NCBI RefSeq assembly: GCF_947077775.1
Contig: NZ_CAMTTE010000001.1
Location: 1,702,501-1,766,500 of the forward strand
DNA from: Salinibacter pepae
GTDB taxonomy: Bacteria > Bacteroidota > Rhodothermia > Rhodothermales > Salinibacteraceae
Reading direction: 5' to 3'
Length of the DNA stretch: 64,000 nucleotides
The notes below the pieces were generated by a model, which had not been told where the DNA came from, made no database searches, and saw only the letters and a list, made by a program, of their open reading frames with translations. The position numbers and the translations under genes are program-made. This document shows positions 44,705 through 53,224 of the stretch, piece after piece. The stretch's first letter is position 1, and every line of letters begins with the position of its first letter.

Positions 44705-45769
44705 ATGCCTACGCCCCCCTCTGCCCCCGACCTCAAACAGCGCTGGGAAGCCTTCCAGGAGAAGCACCCCGATGTTCGCCTCCGCACCGCCGCGGCCCGG
44801 ATGGGCGCAAGCGAGGCCGAGCTCGTCGCCACCGGCTGCGGGGAGCACGTCACGCGCCTCCGCGGCGGCTGGCGCGGCCTCCTCAACCGCCTCGACGCCC
44901 TCGGCCCGGTGATGGCACGCACCCGCAACGACGCCGCCGTCCACGAAAAGACGGGGGTCTACCGCGACGTTGAGTTCACCGACCCCCACGGCCTGGGCCT
45001 CGTGCTGGAGGACAACATCGACCTTCGCCTGTTCATGGACCACTGGCACCTCGGCTTCGCCGTCGAGACGCCCCTGGACGGGGAGCGAGACGGCGGGCGC
45101 CGCAGCCTCCAGTTCTTCGACCGCGACGGCACGGCGGTCCACAAGGTCTTCCTGACGCGCAAGAGCGACCGCGACGCCTACGATGCGCTCGTCAACGCGT
45201 ACCGCCACGACGACCAGTCCACGGAGCAGTCCGTCACGCCCGTTGAGGCCGATACGGCCGAGACGCCCGATGCAGCCATCGACGTGGAGGGGTTTCTGCA
45301 CGCGTGGGGCGAACTGGAGGACACGCACGACTTCTTTCCGCTCCTGAGCGAGCACGATGTCTCGCGGGAGCAGGCCCTACGGCTGGGCGAAGGGCGCTTC
45401 ACCCGCCGCGTGCCGGACACGGCCCTGCGCCACACGCTCCGGGCCGCCGCCGAGCAGGAGACCCCCATCATGGTGTTCGTGGGGAGCCCGGGCTGCCTCC
45501 AGATCCACACCGGGCCCGTTCAGACGCTCAAGGCCACGCCGCCGTGGTACAACGTGCACGACCCGGACTTCCGGCTCCGCCTCAACGAGGAGCGGATCGA
45601 CCAGGCCTGGGTGGTACGGAAGCCCACGACCGACGGCCGGGTTACGTCCCTGGAATTGATGGGCGCGGACGGCGACGTCATCGCCCGCCTCTTCGGCGAG
45701 CGCAAGAGCGGCCAGTCGGAGCGCGAGGACTGGCGATCCATCCTCGAAAGCCTGCCCTCGGAGTCGTAG
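44705..45769 (+). CDS. hmuS: Hemin-degrading/heme-trafficking factor, HemS/HmuS family
   Basis: The 354-residue cytosolic protein is a tandem duplication of two HemS/ChuX-like domains (about 20-175 and 200-345), typical of HemS, ChuS and HmuS. Recognisable elements are RTRNDAAVHEKTGVYRDVEF, DNIDLRLFMDHWHLGFAVE (His-rich region), VFVGSPGCLQIHTGPVQTLK and WVVRKPTTDGRVTSLELMG. Members bind imported heme and either pass it on or release iron. It lies 21 bp after hmuV. Which of the two activities it has cannot be told from sequence alone. Confidence 0.9.
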   Translation: MPTPPSAPDLKQRWEAFQEKHPDVRLRTAAARMGASEAELVATGCGEHVTRLRGGWRGLLNRLDALGPVMARTRNDAAVHEKTGVYRDVEFTDPHGLGLVLEDNIDLRLFMDHWHLGFAVETPLDGERDGGRRSLQFFDRDGTAVHKVFLTRKSDRDAYDALVNAYRHDDQSTEQSVTPVEADTAETPDAAIDVEGFLHAWGELEDTHDFFPLLSEHDVSREQALRLGEGRFTRRVPDTALRHTLRAAAEQETPIMVFVGSPGCLQIHTGPVQTLKATPPWYNVHDPDFRLRLNEERIDQAWVVRKPTTDGRVTSLELMGADGDVIARLFGERKSGQSEREDWRSILESLPSES

Positions 45770-45838
45770 CCCGTTTCCCACGCGTTCTTCGCACCCGCGC
45801 CCCACACTCCCACGCTCTCCACACCCACGCTCAACACC

Positions 45839-46258
45839 ATGCACAACCTCCACGGCCCCGACCGCCTGTTCGAAACCCGCTACGGCGACGTCCTGCAATG
45901 CGCATGCTGCGATCGCATCCAGATCACCTTCCGCGAGCACACGCTGCTGGTGGACGCGGACGAGCTGGAGGTGCTGACCGATACAATCAAGCACGCCTGG
46001 CAAAACGTACAGGATACCGACGGGCCGGACCAGTGGCAGCTCCAGGCCGGCACCGACGCCGGGCCCGTCTCCATCACGCTCTCTGAACCGGCGCTCCGCA
46101 CCCTCCACGCCCTGCTTCAAGGGGCCTGGTCGATGTATACGCTGCGGGAGCGGGTGGGCGCCGTGGCGTCGGGCGAACAAGGAGAGGCCCGAGACGTGCT
46201 GCGAGACCACGCCCCGACGCCCCGATCGCGGTGGGATGGCGTGGACCGGTCGCATTAG
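45839..46258 (+). CDS. Small cysteine-rich protein linked to heme uptake (DUF6686-like)
   Basis: The 139-residue soluble protein begins MHNLHGPDRLFETRYGDVLQCACCDRIQITFREHT when read across the first 35 residues, with the cysteine cluster CACC near residue 21. The rest is helical and acidic. The pattern YGxxxxCxCCxxIQIxF recalls small Bacteroidota proteins (DUF6686) but its function is unknown. Located 69 bp after hmuS on the same strand, it is a candidate accessory for heme or iron handling through its cysteines. The C-terminal 25 residues are basic and Pro-rich. Confidence 0.7.
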   Translation: MHNLHGPDRLFETRYGDVLQCACCDRIQITFREHTLLVDADELEVLTDTIKHAWQNVQDTDGPDQWQLQAGTDAGPVSITLSEPALRTLHALLQGAWSMYTLRERVGAVASGEQGEARDVLRDHAPTPRSRWDGVDRSH

Positions 46259-46297
46259 GTCGCCCCTCGACGCCGATCACGAACAGTTCCAGGCCGC

Positions 46298-47002
46298 ATG
46301 TCCGACGCGCCCTCCGTTCAGCAGTTCGGCCCCGATCGCGCCGCCGGGTACGACGATCGCATCCGGCGCCTCTGTCCCGGCTACGATGTGCTCCAGGACA
46401 CCGTCGCGTCCGTCCTGGCGGCCCGGCTGCCGGAGCGGGCCCACCTGCTCGTGGCGGGCGCCGGCACCGGCGCGGAAATTGTGCGGATGGGACAGGCACA
46501 CTCGGGGTGGCGGTTCACCGCCGTCGACCCGTCGCCCGCGATGCTGGACCGGTGCCGGTCCAACGTGTCGGACGCCGGGCTTGAGAACCGAGTCGAGTAC
46601 CTCGACGCGGCCGTCGAGGAAATGCCCGGTGCCCGGTCGTTCGACGCCGCCACGTCGCTCCTCGTCACGCACTTCATCAACGGGAGGGCGGCCACGCAGC
46701 GCTACGTTCGGGGCCTCGCCGAGCGGCTGCCCCCCGGCGCGCCCCTCGTGTGGGCCGACCTTCACCGTCCGGCGTCCGACGAGGCGTTCCGCACGCTCTG
46801 GGCCGCGTGGCGGACACAGATGCGCGCCCGCCTGGACGCCGACACGGTGGAGGATGCGTTTGAGGAAATTGAAGAAGGCATCTCATTCGTCCGTCCAGCG
46901 GCCTTGACGCACATTGTCACCGACGCCGGCTTCACCCCGCCGACACCGATCTATCGGCAGCTTCTGTGGGGCGGGTGGATCGCCTCCCGACGCGCTGACT
47001 GA
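46298..47002 (+). CDS. Class I SAM-dependent methyltransferase
   Basis: The 234-residue cytosolic protein has the SAM-binding motif LLVAGAGTGAEIVRMGQ near residue 50, the acidic loop FTAVDPSPAML near 72 and a motif-III-like SLLVTHFINGRAATQRYV near 125. It resembles small-molecule methyltransferases of the UbiE/TehB-like group. The substrate is not deducible. It lies 39 bp after the cysteine-rich gene and may be the last gene of the heme cluster transcript or an independent gene. Confidence 0.82.
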   Translation: MSDAPSVQQFGPDRAAGYDDRIRRLCPGYDVLQDTVASVLAARLPERAHLLVAGAGTGAEIVRMGQAHSGWRFTAVDPSPAMLDRCRSNVSDAGLENRVEYLDAAVEEMPGARSFDAATSLLVTHFINGRAATQRYVRGLAERLPPGAPLVWADLHRPASDEAFRTLWAAWRTQMRARLDADTVEDAFEEIEEGISFVRPAALTHIVTDAGFTPPTPIYRQLLWGGWIASRRAD

Positions 47003-47410
47003 CCGCAGCGCCGACCTGGACAGTTTCCCCCTGACGTCCCCACGGAATGTGTCCGGGCCCGGCCTCCCTCCCGCTCGGCTGGGCGCCCTCCCCGAAGGCC
47101 CACCGAGCCCCCATCCGCCCACGAAGCACCCGTCCCCGGAGCCGTCTCGCCCCCGCTCCGATGCCCCGACCGGCGGCCACGGGCCGATGTCGCTCTGGCC
47201 GCTTCGCCTTCGCCCGGGAGGCCGCCCGTACGGTATGTCCTGACGTCGCCAGGGACGGGAGCGGTATTTGCCATTTCCGGACGAGGCCCCCGGGAAAAAG
47301 ATCACGTTGGACCCAGACATCCTCCGTTTGTAAAATGGTAGTCCTGCCAAGGCGGCTTGCAGGGGCGTCCGTGCCCCCGTCCCGGCCCCCTTCACGTTCC
47401 CCACCCCGTC
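47003..47410. other. Non-coding stretch upstream of the protease gene
   Basis: These 408 bases show no convincing gene. The proximal part is very GC-rich; the distal part (47260-47345) is more AT-rich and likely carries the promoter for the protease gene. The motif GTATTTGCCATT at 47264-47275 also occurs before hemH at 3072-3083. Confidence 0.45.
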
Positions 47411-49963
47411 GTGCAACGATCCTGGCTTGTCCGGCCCTGGTGGGCCGCCCTCTTCCTTGGCGGCCTCATTGCGGGCGTCCCCGGGACGGCCGGGGCACAG
47501 GCCCCGCAGGCGTCCTCCGCAATCGCCCCCCGACTCCAGGACGCGACCCCGCAGGCCCAGCAACGGGTCCGACGCGCACTGCGGAACCGATCCGCTTCCA
47601 AGAGGAACGGTGCACTCGCTCCGCTCGGGCCGCACCTCGCCACGCTTTACTACCAGCACGAGGCGGCCGGCCCCGCGGGGGTGCGTCGCCTGTTCGGGAG
47701 CACAAAGCGCACGCACCAGGCCCAAAACGCCCGCTACCACCGGCCCGTCTCGCGGGACGGCCGGTCCGTCACGGTCACCGCCGTCGCCACGAACACGGGC
47801 GCTCTCCTGTCTGACCTGCGGGCCCTCGGCTTGGAACGGGGCACCCGGGCCGGCCCGGCGGTGTCGGGACGCCTGCCGATCGCGGCCCTCGACGACGCCG
47901 CCCGGCTGGCGTCCCTCCGGGGCATGGTGCCCGCCTACGCCCAGACGCACGTCGGACGCGTCGGGTCGGAGGCCGATACGGCCCACCGCGCCTTCGAGGG
48001 GCGGGCCGACCTCAACGTGGACGGCAGTGGGCAGAAGGTGTGTGCGTTGTCGGACAGCTACGACCGGAGCGCCACCGCCGCCACCACCGCCCGGGACGAC
48101 ATCGCGTCGGGCGACCTCCCGGGCCCCGGCAACCCGGCGGGTCGCACCACACCCGTGGACGTGCTCGACGACAGCGAGCCGGGGAGCGACGAGGGGCGCG
48201 CGATGCTGCAGCTCATCCACGACATCGCCCCCGGCGCCGAGCTGGGCTTCCACACGGCCTTCGGCGGCATTGCCGCCTTTGTGCAGGGCATCCGTGCCCT
48301 TGCCGACCCCAACGAAGGCAACTGCGACATCCTCGTCGACGACGTCCGCTACAACACCGAGCCCTTCTTCCAGGACGGCCCCGTCGCGAACGTCGTGGAC
48401 AGTGTCGCTGCGGAGGGGGTCGCGTACGTCTCCGCCGCCGGCAACGACGGCCAAAACGCCTACCAGGACGGCTTCCGCGACTCCGGGAAGCAGGGCGTCG
48501 TCAGCAGCGGGGCCGTGGCCCACGACTTCGCCCCGTCCGGCGGCGCGGTCGACACCCTGCAGCGCATCACGATTCGGCCGGGCGGCACCTTCCGCATCTT
48601 TACGATGCAGTGGACGGACCCCTCGTCGTTGGTCGACGGGTCGAGGGAGGCGGACACGGACCTCGACGTGGCCCTCGTGAACGACACGCTCGGCATCGTC
48701 GCCCAGTCCGCCCGCGACAGCGACGCCCTCGGCCTCCCGGTGGAGGGGGTGCTGGACTACACAAACCTCGGGGCCGTGGACGCCAACCAGGACGGCGCGG
48801 CGGACTCGACGTATCACCTCGTGATCGAGAAGGCCGCCGGGCCCTCCCCCGACGGCGTAAAGTACATCCACTCCGGGTTCAACTACGAGATTGAGGAGCA
48901 CGCCCCGTCCGGCCCCACCCTCTACGGCCACCCCATGGCCGAGGGCGCACTGGCGGTCGCCGCGGCCCCATTCTTCAACACCGCGGCGTACAACGCGAAC
49001 GTCGACCCGGCGGTGCTGGAGCCGTTCTCTTCGAAGGGGGGCATCAAAGTTCGGTTCGACGAGACCGGGATCCCCATCCTGGCCCCGGAGGCCCGCGAGA
49101 AGCCCGACCTCACCGCGACCGACGGCGTCGACAATACGTTCTTCGGCACTGACTCGGCGTACGACACGGACACGCACCCCAACTTCTTCGGCACGTCGGC
49201 GGCCGCCCCGAACGCCGCCGCCATCGCGGCCCTCGTCTGGGAGGCCAATCCCGGGTTCACCCCCACGGAGGTGTACGACCACCTCAAATCGAGTGCTCAG
49301 GACGTGACGGACCGCCAGACCCGGAACGGGGCGTTCGTGTCTGTCCCGTCGGGCGTCGACGCGTGGAGCGGGCACGGGTTCATGCGGGCGACCGCCGCGG
49401 CCCTGCCCGTGACGCTGGCCGACTTTGGGGCGGTGGTGGAGGAGAAGCGCGCGGTGCTCACCTGGACGACGACCCGCGAGACCAACAACGCCGGGTTCGG
49501 GATCGAGCACAAGCGCGGCGACGGCACCTTCGAGACAATCGGGTACGAGGCCGGGGGCGGCACGACCGCCGAGTCACGGACGTACCGCCACCGCACGGCG
49601 CCGCTCGGCCCCGGCCTCCACACCTTTCGGCTCCGGCAGGAAGACCTCGACGGGTCGACGACCTACAGCAAGGAGATTACGCTCACACGCGCCCTCTCCA
49701 CGACGCACAGCGTGTCTGCGGTCACCCCGAATCCAATCACCGACGAAGGCGCTGTGTCGGTCGTCGTGGGAAAGCCCCAGGATGTGCGGGTCGAGGTCTA
49801 CAACGTGCTCGGCCAGCGGGTGGCGCTTCTCCACGATGGTCCGCTGAGCGCCGACGACCCCAAGACCCTGGCGCTGGGGGACAATCTGCGGAGCGGCGTG
49901 TATTTCCTTCGCGTCACCGGCCCCTCCTTCACCGCCACCCGACAGTTCGTTCGCGTCCGATAG
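47411..49963 (+). CDS. Secreted subtilase-like protease with prodomain and T9SS sorting domain
   Basis: The 850-residue protein has a signal peptide (MQRSWLVRPWWAALFLGGLI to about GAQ), a prodomain (about 60-185, including VSGRLPI) and a catalytic region with ALSDSYDR (Asp215), EPGSDEGRAMLQLIHDIAPG, YVSAAGNDGQN (oxyanion Asn) and FFGTSAAAPNAAAIAAL (Ser596). In place of the usual HGTH motif it has DEGRAM, so Glu261 stands where subtilases have His, like sedolisins. A C-terminal type A T9SS sorting domain (SVSAVTPNPITDEG ... VEVYNVLGQRVALL) targets it outside the cell. GTG at 47411 was chosen because it gives a clean signal; the frame also opens at a TTG upstream. Confidence 0.87.
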   Translation: MQRSWLVRPWWAALFLGGLIAGVPGTAGAQAPQASSAIAPRLQDATPQAQQRVRRALRNRSASKRNGALAPLGPHLATLYYQHEAAGPAGVRRLFGSTKRTHQAQNARYHRPVSRDGRSVTVTAVATNTGALLSDLRALGLERGTRAGPAVSGRLPIAALDDAARLASLRGMVPAYAQTHVGRVGSEADTAHRAFEGRADLNVDGSGQKVCALSDSYDRSATAATTARDDIASGDLPGPGNPAGRTTPVDVLDDSEPGSDEGRAMLQLIHDIAPGAELGFHTAFGGIAAFVQGIRALADPNEGNCDILVDDVRYNTEPFFQDGPVANVVDSVAAEGVAYVSAAGNDGQNAYQDGFRDSGKQGVVSSGAVAHDFAPSGGAVDTLQRITIRPGGTFRIFTMQWTDPSSLVDGSREADTDLDVALVNDTLGIVAQSARDSDALGLPVEGVLDYTNLGAVDANQDGAADSTYHLVIEKAAGPSPDGVKYIHSGFNYEIEEHAPSGPTLYGHPMAEGALAVAAAPFFNTAAYNANVDPAVLEPFSSKGGIKVRFDETGIPILAPEAREKPDLTATDGVDNTFFGTDSAYDTDTHPNFFGTSAAAPNAAAIAALVWEANPGFTPTEVYDHLKSSAQDVTDRQTRNGAFVSVPSGVDAWSGHGFMRATAAALPVTLADFGAVVEEKRAVLTWTTTRETNNAGFGIEHKRGDGTFETIGYEAGGGTTAESRTYRHRTAPLGPGLHTFRLRQEDLDGSTTYSKEITLTRALSTTHSVSAVTPNPITDEGAVSVVVGKPQDVRVEVYNVLGQRVALLHDGPLSADDPKTLALGDNLRSGVYFLRVTGPSFTATRQFVRVR

Positions 49964-49976
49964 TGGGCCCTCCCCT

Positions 49977-50585
49977 ATGCCGTCCTCGTCGCTGTTGCCA
50001 ACCGGTCTGATCCTCCTGCTCGCCACGGTTCTCATTCCGGCCCCGAGCCCGGCCCAGCCCCGGTCCGATAGCCTCCGGGCGGAGGCGCTCCGGGACTTTC
50101 ACGGGCCCGACCGGACGGGCAAAGACGGACCGCTTGCCAAGGCCGGCCTGGACCTGCTGCTGCTCTACCACGAGTACCGCGCGTTTCGGCGAGAGGGCGG
50201 CGATTCCTTCGCACCGAGCGTGCCCGGGGCCCGTGTGACCGACGGGCACGTCTCTATCGATGCCATCGCAAAAGCGTCGGCGGCCCAAGAGCTACGGGCG
50301 GATCTGTGCGCGCTCGGCCTCACGGACGCGGCGGCGGCCGGCCGGGTGGTGTCGGGCCGGCTGCCCATCAATCAGGTGCCCGCACTGGCCCGTGTGGAGT
50401 CGCTGCGAGGCGTCGTCCTCCCGCGTGCAAAGACGCAGCGCGACCTGTCCCCGCCGGGCGCGCCAATGGCCGCCCCCGTGTCCCCATCGGCCAGCACCCC
50501 GTCGCCGTCCGGGGGCCCCACCGATACGGGGATGCTCGGCTTCCTCGGCGGCGTGCTCGGAGTGCTCGTGCTCACCGAGCTGTAG
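49977..50585 (+). CDS. Stand-alone protease-prodomain-like membrane protein
   Basis: The 202-residue protein has a signal peptide (ending near SPAQ), a domain that resembles the prodomain of the protease encoded 13 bp upstream (LRADLCALGLTDAAAAGRVV and VSGRLPINQVPALARVESLR match LLSDLRALGL and VSGRLPIAALDDAARLASLR), a Pro/Ser-rich linker and a C-terminal membrane helix (GMLGFLGGVLGVLVLTEL). It has no catalytic domain. The likely role is an inhibitor or folding partner of the protease held at the membrane, inferred from similarity and gene order. Confidence 0.75.
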   Translation: MPSSSLLPTGLILLLATVLIPAPSPAQPRSDSLRAEALRDFHGPDRTGKDGPLAKAGLDLLLLYHEYRAFRREGGDSFAPSVPGARVTDGHVSIDAIAKASAAQELRADLCALGLTDAAAAGRVVSGRLPINQVPALARVESLRGVVLPRAKTQRDLSPPGAPMAAPVSPSASTPSPSGGPTDTGMLGFLGGVLGVLVLTEL

Positions 50586-50624
50586 GGCCCTGTGCATCCT
50601 CCGGCCGGCGCCCCGTCGCCCGTT

Positions 50625-52547
50625 TTACAGCGCCACCTCCGCCCCGACCAGGAGCGTACGGCCCGGCATCGGCGCGTCGAAGATCTCGCTGTACTGCCGG
50701 TCGAAGGCATTGCGGAGCTCGACGGACAGCGTGGTGCGGGCGCCGGAGAGGCGCGTGCCGTAGGCCAGCCGGCCGTGCACCACCCCGTAGCGGTCGGTCG
50801 CCAGGGGCGCGTCGCGGAGCCGATCCTTCCACAGCCCCTGCAGCCCCAGCGTCACGGCCCCGGCCCGCACCGACGCACTGCCCTGTAGTTGGTGGCGCGC
50901 CGCATCGAGGCCGTACTTGTAAGCGGAGGGGCGCTTTTGCCCATCCAGGCTAGCGTCGAGGAGCGTGTAGGCCGCGTCGAGGCTGACGCCCACGGCACCG
51001 AGGGTCCGGTCGAACGACAGCTCCGTTTCGAGCCCCGTGGTGGTAGTGCGGTCCAGATTTTGGGCCTCGAACACCGGTTCCGCCTCGTTCCGGAGGTAAT
51101 CGATGGCGTTATCGGTGGTGCGGTGGAAGCCCGTCACGGAGAGCGACAGATTCGCCGGCAGGCGCACGTCCACGCCAACCTCCCCGGACCAGGCGGTCTC
51201 GGCCGTGAGGTCGGCGTTGCCCTGGTTGCTGGGCGAATCGATGAAGCGCTCCAGGAAGTTGGGCGCCCGCACCACGCGCCCCCCACCCGCACGGAGCGTC
51301 GCCGGCCCGAGGTTGTAGGCCACGTAGAGCTGCGGGGTCGGCTCCGTCCCGTACGTCGGGTCGTAGTCGACGCGCGTGCTCTGGTTGACCGTGAGGCGAG
51401 GGGTGGCGCGCCAGCGCAGGCTCACGAAGGCCCCGACGGACTGGTCGCCGTGCACCCCATCCCGATTGCTGTCGACCCCACGAAGCCCGGCGGAGGCGCC
51501 GCCGGTCACCCGGACGCCATTCCACGTGTGGGCCCCCTGCCCCTGCACCCGAAGGCGACGGCTGATGTGGGTGTTGGCACCCACGTCGGGATTGTACGTG
51601 TACCGGTCGCGGTGCTGCTTGCCGAAGAGTTGCACCTGCCAGGGCGTGTTCGTCGCGTCGGAACTTGACAGACGGCTCTGGAGCCAGAACGTGGAGGTTG
51701 CCTCCCGGGCCCGATCCGTGGCAAAATCCGAGTAGAAGTGGTAGGCCCCGAACTCGCGATCGTCCACCCCGGCTCGGGTATAGAGCGTCGCGCCCTCAAG
51801 GTCCTGCGACACGGCCGCCGTGGCCGTCCGCCGCTCAAAGTCCGTCTGCACGGTGCTTGAGAGATTGCGTCCCTCCGGCGGCGGGGACGCCGACACACGC
51901 CGGCCGTCGCTTCCCTGCACCGCGGCCGCCGCGCTCACGGTCGTCCGGTCCCCCGCGGTACGGGCCGCGGCGCCCATGTCGTAGAAATTGTTCTTTCCGT
52001 ACCGGCTGTCAACCCGCGCCGCGGGGCCGTCCTGCCGGACGTCCTCCCTGCGGAGGGCCGTCTTCGTAATGAGGTGGACCACCCCGCCGAGGGCGTCGGG
52101 GCCGTAGAGGGCCGTCGCCGGGCCGTGGAGCACCTCCACGCGGGCAATTTCCGAGAGGGGCACCGGCAGGTCCATCAAGAAGTGGCCCGTGTACGGGTCG
52201 TTGATGCGGGCGCCGTCCAGCAGCAGCAGGACGCCGTTGAAGGTGGAGCCCCGCATCGTGAGGTCGCTCTGCACGCCAAACCCGCCCCGGCTCTTCACGT
52301 CGAGCCCCGCCGCGACGTTGAGCAGCTGATCCACGCTGTTGACGGAGAGGGACTGGATGTCTTGCTGCGTGTACACGCTCACGCGGCGCCCCGTCTCCCG
52401 CACCGCCGAGGCCACGCGGGAGGCCGTCACCACGACGCTATCGGCCATCTGCACGCGAAACGCCACGTCGGACGTGTCCTGGGCCCGGACGGGCACGGCG
52501 AGCAGCAGAACAAGAAGGCACGGAAGAAACAGTCGAACGGAACGCAT
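50625..52547 (-). CDS. TonB-dependent outer-membrane receptor
   Basis: The 640-residue receptor has a signal peptide ending near VRAQ, a plug domain (about 35-150: DSVVVTASRVASAVRETGRR, LTMRGSTFNGVLLLLDGAR, VEVLHGPATALYGPDALGGV) and a barrel ending in GRTLLVGAEVAL. It is BtuB-like in layout. No riboswitch motif was recognised upstream, and the ligand is unknown. It converges on the stand-alone prodomain gene; both stop codons sit in a small inverted repeat (GCTGTA/TACAGC). The start ATG at 52547 gives a good signal peptide. Confidence 0.87.
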   Translation of the reverse strand: MRSVRLFLPCLLVLLLAVPVRAQDTSDVAFRVQMADSVVVTASRVASAVRETGRRVSVYTQQDIQSLSVNSVDQLLNVAAGLDVKSRGGFGVQSDLTMRGSTFNGVLLLLDGARINDPYTGHFLMDLPVPLSEIARVEVLHGPATALYGPDALGGVVHLITKTALRREDVRQDGPAARVDSRYGKNNFYDMGAAARTAGDRTTVSAAAAVQGSDGRRVSASPPPEGRNLSSTVQTDFERRTATAAVSQDLEGATLYTRAGVDDREFGAYHFYSDFATDRAREATSTFWLQSRLSSSDATNTPWQVQLFGKQHRDRYTYNPDVGANTHISRRLRVQGQGAHTWNGVRVTGGASAGLRGVDSNRDGVHGDQSVGAFVSLRWRATPRLTVNQSTRVDYDPTYGTEPTPQLYVAYNLGPATLRAGGGRVVRAPNFLERFIDSPSNQGNADLTAETAWSGEVGVDVRLPANLSLSVTGFHRTTDNAIDYLRNEAEPVFEAQNLDRTTTTGLETELSFDRTLGAVGVSLDAAYTLLDASLDGQKRPSAYKYGLDAARHQLQGSASVRAGAVTLGLQGLWKDRLRDAPLATDRYGVVHGRLAYGTRLSGARTTLSVELRNAFDRQYSEIFDAPMPGRTLLVGAEVAL

Positions 52548-52603
52548 ACCAGGGCAAGGATGAGTGCAACGATGAACCGGCGGCGCCCAACGACTGCCCT
52601 GGC

Positions 52604-52617
52604 GGGCGGATCCGCCC
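52604..52617. promoter_or_regulatory. Perfect 14-bp palindrome between divergent genes
   Basis: GGGCGGATCCGCCC lies 57 bp before the TonB receptor start, in the region shared with the rhodanese gene. It could be an operator; GC-rich palindromes of this length can also occur by chance here. Confidence 0.35.
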
Positions 52618-52757
52618 CCCCTCCGGAAATTCGTTGAAGACGTGTAACGCCTCCTCTCCCTGCGATTACGGAGGATCCTACGCCGAACGCCGCTAATTTT
52701 GAAGCACTGCGTACAGATACACTTTCGTCGCTTTCTTGTCCCACCGGTTCGTAAAAC

Positions 52758-53099
52758 ATGTCCGATACGCTGGCCACCATTTCCGCCGACGACCTCAAAG
52801 GCAAACTTGAAGGGGAGCACCCGCCGGTTCTCATCAATACCCTGCCGCGAAAGGCCCACGCGGCGACTCACATTCCAGGCTCCGTCAACGTTCCGGTGGA
52901 TGAGATCGACCGGATGGAGGCACTCGTCCCCAACAAGGACGAGCCCGTCGTCGTGTACTGCGCCAACGCGGGGTGCGACGTCTCCCTCAAGGCGGCCCAC
53001 GCCCTGGAGGACAAGGGCTACACGAACGTGATCGACTTCGAGGACGGCTACGCCGGGTGGCGGCAGGCGGGCTACCCGCTGGTCGGCGAGAAGCGCTAG
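52758..53099 (+). CDS. Single-domain rhodanese-like sulfurtransferase
   Basis: The 113-residue cytosolic protein has the rhodanese fold with HIPGSVNVPVDEIDRM near residue 38 and the active-site loop VVVYCANAGCDVSLKAAHAL (Cys about 72, with a second Cys about 77). GYTNVIDFEDGYAGWRQAGYPL closes the domain. It transfers sulfane sulfur to cyanide or thiols. The loop CANAGCD is a variant of the usual CxxGxR. It is divergent from the receptor gene; the TonB receptor at 53225 follows 125 bp downstream and may share its transcript. Confidence 0.9.
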   Translation: MSDTLATISADDLKGKLEGEHPPVLINTLPRKAHAATHIPGSVNVPVDEIDRMEALVPNKDEPVVVYCANAGCDVSLKAAHALEDKGYTNVIDFEDGYAGWRQAGYPLVGEKR

Positions 53100-53224
53100 C
53101 CGCACGTCCGGCGGCGTCACAGCCCTCATGGACGGGGACGGCCGCCCCCGGCGGGCCCGCGGCACCACACGCCGGACTGATCTGTTGGGACGGCCGGACT
53201 CTCCCTCCCAAATTCCCCGTGCGC

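Noticed and set aside
46883..49510. Long minus-strand frame opposite the protease
   Set aside because: A codon-bias shadow of the protease gene; no domain or start signal.
52548..52757. Possible cobalamin riboswitch before the BtuB-like receptor
   Set aside because: The conserved B12 box is absent on the minus strand; only a short GC-rich palindrome was found.
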